64,000 bases of DNA from Lepidonotus clava (lineage: Eukaryota; Annelida; Polychaeta; Phyllodocida; Polynoidae), in contig OW387136.1 in the NCBI GenBank assembly GCA_936440205.1, positions 19,068,788 through 19,132,787 of the forward strand, read 5' to 3'. This document shows, piece after piece, positions 60,675 through 64,000 of the stretch. The notes under the pieces were generated by a model. It was not told the origin of the DNA, searched no databases, and saw only the letters and a list, made by a program, of their open reading frames with translations. Made by a program: the position numbers and the translations under genes. The stretch's first letter is position 1, and every line of letters starts with the position of its first letter.

Positions 60675-63600
60675 ATGAAGAGAATTTCACAGACATGGCG
60701 ACAACAGCAAGCTGAGGCAGGAAGAACAAGAAACCGAAATACACTTCCCACTCCAAATAATGTAGATTGTGTAAGTACTTTTTCAAGTAATCATGGATAC
60801 AACTCCAATTCCTGATCAAAGGGCCTCAAAGCAAGAGTGTATGTTTGTGAAAGTTGCGATGCCTATGACTATGAACTACTGTAGGATTTTGTCTGAATGC
60901 TGAGCTTGCTACAAGTTTTAATCCTTCAGATGAGATGATTGTTTATATAATATTTATGTGTTAACAGCGTTCCTTTAATATTTTTATTTGAACAGGCCAA
61001 ACATGAAACAAATGAAATAAGATATCCGAAGCACGAAGTTGTGAAGGTGGCGAGTGCAGGCCCCACTAAAGACACATCAGCAAATGGAATCACGAATGAA
61101 TCGGAGATGGCTGCAGCGGAAAGACGTTCGAGGGCATTGGAACTTATCATGGGGAAAAAGCAACAGCATAATCAAATTCAAAATCAAAAAGAGGAATACA
61201 GCACACCACCATCAAAAAGGAAACTTCAACATATATCCAGTAGAACTGCCCAGAACACCCCACCACAGTTTGATCCTAAGATTGAAACTGGCCATCTCAG
61301 TCACACCAAGACAAAGTTTTTGGGAGAGGATCTAGACATCTCTAAGTCAATATCTAGTCCTCTTAGTGTCTCAACTCCTACTGAGACGTTGCCAGTGAAG
61401 AGAGTGAGTGATAAGGCTAGGTCTATGCCATCCCGATGTCCTTTGATCAATGGGGTCAGACCTGCAGTGCGTAAAGATGGAAATGAACAATCTGCAGGCA
61501 CAAAAAGTGGAACAATGTCTAGCGATGGTCAAGCGACAGCAAGAACGACTGAAGCCAAGCATGGGACAACGAACGCTGCAAATAACGGTTTTGCAGACTC
61601 CAGTAAGTTAACATTTTATTCATAATATCTACAACGGCATATGCAATGCTTAATTTGGTTCAACGATTTTGGTGGAAAGGGGGTCTATCAGAAATTGGAT
61701 TATTTATTAAATTATTTAATTTATTTATTATAATTTAATCTATTTAATCCATTAAATTCAGGCCTAATGGTGTGATGGTGGATAGACGATGCATCCATCG
61801 TCTTTCTTCCTTGTCCCTTGATAGCTTGGCTTCTCGGCTATCTGGTGTAGCTTGAATAAAGCTAAGGACTGATATTTTGAAGTTTATAGGGTCTAAGACA
61901 TGTTCTGTGGCACACTGGTTAAAGTGTCTTGCCACAGTCGTATCATTGTTGTGTTTGATGTCATTAAAATGACCCTGGAATCTCGTCAGAATTCTATTTT
62001 TGGTTTGTCCGACATATTGAATTTTGCAGGAATTGCAAGTGATTAGGTAAATCACGTTGGAACTTTGACAGTTCACTGACTTCTTTGTTATAAAAGTCTT
62101 TTTGTTTGAGCATGACGTGATTTGTCCTGACCTGTCCAAAAGAGGGCAGTATCGGCAAGTTTCTGTGCGATTGCAGGGATTGCGGTCTACGGATGGGATC
62201 CGATTCTGTTTGGTCGAGGTGGACGCTCGAACCAGTTGATCGGAGAGGTTCCTATTACGACGCAGACCAAAGATTATATCCGCACTCGCTAGATGGCGAG
62301 TAGTTTTTGATTTTAAGAGTAGATTCCAGTTTTCAGTTACTATATCCTTGATAGGGGGATTCAAGGGATTGTGTGTTACAATCAAGTAAAACTTTTCTGG
62401 ACTGGGGGTTGTTTTGTTTGGTGTGTGGTTTGTACCATTTTCCACTACATTAGGTTGTGTTTTGGGTTGATTGTCTTCAAGCAGATTTTCTCTGTCGAGT
62501 AGTTCTGCTCTTTTGAGTGCTCGCTCAATTAATGGTTTTGGGTAGCCCCTACGTTTGAAATGTGTGGCTAGCATGAGGGAATTTTGTCTGAAGTCCTCTA
62601 TATTCGAACAAATTCTCCTTACTCGTAGGAACTGAGAGTAAGGTATACCAAGTAATATGTGTCGTGGGTGTTCTGAAGAATACAACAGATAGTTGTGGCT
62701 GTCTGTTGGTTTACAGTAGAGGGTCGTTTGTAGTTTTTCAGTGTGGTTTGTGAACACAGTAGTGTCAAGAAAGTTGACACTTTTGGTTGAGTATTCCAGA
62801 GTGAATTTGATTGTGTCATGTTGTTGATTCAAGTATTCAACAAATTGATGAAGATCTTCTTCACTGTGTTGCCAGATGAAGAAGATGTCATCTATGAACC
62901 TTTTCCAGATTAATGGTTTTAGTTTGTAGGCGGGTACAAATTCTGTTTCAAACCATCCCATGAAGATGTTTGCATATGATGGGGCTAGTTTGGTCCCCAT
63001 GGCAGTCCCCCCTGTTTGTAGATAATGTTTGTTATCGAATTGGAAGTTATTACACTTCAGTACAATCCTTAATAAATCGCAAATGGATTTATTAGTGGGG
63101 TTGTCAAAGGGGTTTCTATGGGTCTGTAGAGCCTTGAGGACTGCCATGATGCCTTCCTCATTGGGGATGTTTGTGTATAGACTTGTTACATCTAGTGTGC
63201 ATAGGAGGGCACCCGTTGGGAATTTGATGTTATCTAGAACCTTAAGAAAATGGCCACTGTCCCGTATGTATGATTCTAGTGTTGGGACTATAGGTTGGAT
63301 GAAATGATGCAATGCTTAATTTGGCTCAGGGATAAGTCAAGCACAGAAAATACAATACTTAACACTATATAATAACAGACTTGGCAAATCGTCATGGATA
63401 GCCAATGAAACTGGAATGGTGCATGTTCAATTTCCTATGCCATGAGCAGGAGTCGAAACATTTGCAGAAAAAATATCTCAAAACCGTTCATACCCTTGAG
63501 TCGACTGTCTGAGTCTCTGAGCACTATGTTTAATCTTTGATCAAAATGAAAAGGAAATTATTAGAGTTATCTGATGGTATATGATCTAACCATGGACTAG

Positions 63601-64000
63601 AAAACAATTAGGGAATAATAAAAGCGAGTTTTTTATTCCAATTTCTTATACTAGAATATTCATTGATAGATTTGCCTTGCTTTTATTTTTAAAGAGATGA
63701 AACTTGATATGCGTCGAGAAATATTTATCAACAGGGATCTGAAGGAACTTTTTTTTAAATAAATGTCCTACCAAGATAGGGCTGCCAAGTGTCCAGAATT
63801 TCCCGCGATAATCCGGGTATTCCCTCTAAAAAAATAAAATGAACCCTGGTGGGGAAGACTCCAATCCCTCTGGACTTACTTAGGTCATACTCGTACAATT
63901 GCAGATCCGTCGGGTGGACCGGCCCACCTGCAGCTGGCCTCCTGGGGCCTGCCGCCCGAGGTGACGAGCTGCTACCACGCCATGGGCATCACGTCCATGT
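60675..64000 (+). CDS. POLQ: DNA polymerase theta-like protein, N-terminal part (runs off the window)
   Basis: Exons 60675-60770, 60996-61602 and 63905 to beyond 64000; AG/GT borders and phases agree. The third exon encodes LQLASWGLPPEVTSCYHAMG, closely like the start of the POLQ helicase domain (human [20 protein letters not shown]). POLQ joins a Holliday-family helicase to an A-family polymerase and drives microhomology-mediated end joining. The helicase motifs lie beyond the window. The first two exons give a basic, low-complexity N-terminus (MKRISQTWRQQQ; PPSKRKLQ) longer than the human one. The initiation ATG at 60675 is the first in its frame with a good following donor. HELQ is the main alternative; the WGLP wording favours POLQ. 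Intron two carries a Penelope-like element. Confidence 0.75.
61641..63324 (-). mobile_element. Penelope-like retroelement, 5'-truncated, with 18-bp target duplication
   Basis: The segment 61659-63306 lies between exact direct repeats ATGCAATGCTTAATTTGG (61641-61658 and 63307-63324). In minus orientation it encodes reverse transcriptase followed by a GIY-YIG endonuclease, the defining order of Penelope-like elements. The 5' part, including the first reverse transcriptase motifs, is missing; the 3' end is an AT-rich stretch (61659-61743). An exact duplication and an open frame suggest a recent insertion. It sits in intron two of the POLQ-like gene, against its direction. Confidence 0.9.
61744..63306 (-). 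CDS. Penelope-like reverse transcriptase / GIY-YIG endonuclease (N-terminally truncated)
   Basis: The frame is open from the insertion border to a stop at 61744-61746, about 520 codons, and has no authentic start. Reverse transcriptase motifs appear in order: LDVTSLYTNIP (A), GTAMGTKLAPSYANIFMG (B), RFIDDIFFIW (C, the catalytic DD) and a VNFLDTTV (D) region. A linker with CRYCPLL and SNVIYLITCNSC leads into a GIY-YIG nuclease (VIY, then IQYVGQTKNRI), followed by HFNDIKH and a conserved tail ending PLGLNLMD. Full proteins of this family are longer at the N-terminus, so several hundred residues are gone. Not a host gene. Confidence 0.9.
   Translation of the reverse strand, partial: HFIQPIVPTLESYIRDSGHFLKVLDNIKFPTGALLCTLDVTSLYTNIPNEEGIMAVLKALQTHRNPFDNPTNKSICDLLRIVLKCNNFQFDNKHYLQTGGTAMGTKLAPSYANIFMGWFETEFVPAYKLKPLIWKRFIDDIFFIWQHSEEDLHQFVEYLNQQHDTIKFTLEYSTKSVNFLDTTVFTNHTEKLQTTLYCKPTDSHNYLLYSSEHPRHILLGIPYSQFLRVRRICSNIEDFRQNSLMLATHFKRRGYPKPLIERALKRAELLDRENLLEDNQPKTQPNVVENGTNHTPNKTTPSPEKFYLIVTHNPLNPPIKDIVTENWNLLLKSKTTRHLASADIIFGLRRNRNLSDQLVRASTSTKQNRIPSVDRNPCNRTETCRYCPLLDRSGQITSCSNKKTFITKKSVNCQSSNVIYLITCNSCKIQYVGQTKNRILTRFQGHFNDIKHNNDTTVARHFNQCATEHVLDPINFKISVLSFIQATPDSREAKLSRDKEERRWMHRLSTITPLGLNLMD

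Noticed and set aside
1-64000. CRISPR arrays, operons and bacterial signals
   Set aside because: The window is eukaryotic with spliced genes; no array of spaced identical repeats is present.

Overview
The window is intron-rich, AT-leaning animal DNA crowded with short DNA transposons. It carries five multi-exon protein genes with GT-AG introns. Exon codon use is GC-rich, and the proteins are close to vertebrate orthologues in length and motif order. Together with many short TTAA and 5-6 bp duplication elements, a Penelope-type element and a Ty3/gypsy element, this suggests a marine invertebrate (deuterostome or lophotrochozoan). I cannot fix the phylum from the sequence alone.

Layout. 1-7950: no recognisable gene; two inverted-repeat elements, a tRNA-like SINE head and simple repeats. 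8020-17755 (+): a divergent TRPC-type cation channel in 11 recognised exons; its 5' end is not resolved. 20230-24983: a broken Ty3/gypsy element (minus orientation) with 137-bp LTRs and a 5-bp target duplication. 24984-29820: no gene; small elements and GC-rich low-complexity DNA. 30539-39513 (-): complete dyskerin (DKC1), 14 coding exons, 497 codons. 40542-48045 (+): complete XPG endonuclease (ERCC5), 11 coding exons, 1175 codons. 49126-56487 (-): complete CAF-1 p60 (CHAF1B), 14 coding exons, 633 codons, with a probable untranslated first exon near 59250. 60675-64000 (+): the first exons of a gene that reads like DNA polymerase theta (POLQ), running off the window; a 5'-truncated Penelope-like element (61659-63306) sits in its second intron.

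The right half is therefore a run of nuclear genome-maintenance genes: DKC1 and ERCC5 head to head, ERCC5 and CHAF1B tail to tail, CHAF1B and POLQ head to head. The DKC1/ERCC5 spacer has a CACGTG E-box and a dyad of ETS-type GGAA sites. The CHAF1B/POLQ spacer has a palindromic E2F-type site. ERCC5 and CHAF1B appear to share a palindromic, two-way polyadenylation signal. CHAF1B intron 1 is a dense nest of small elements.

All gene models were assembled by eye from splice sites, phase and remembered family sequences. Coding-exon phases close exactly for DKC1, ERCC5 and CHAF1B. UTRs, promoters and repeat family names are inferences. The least expected observations are a GYGD pore sequence in the TRPC-like channel, three repeats of a basic motif in the CHAF1B tail that resembles the ASF1-binding B motif, and an element whose 64-bp inverted ends are built of small tandem repeats.
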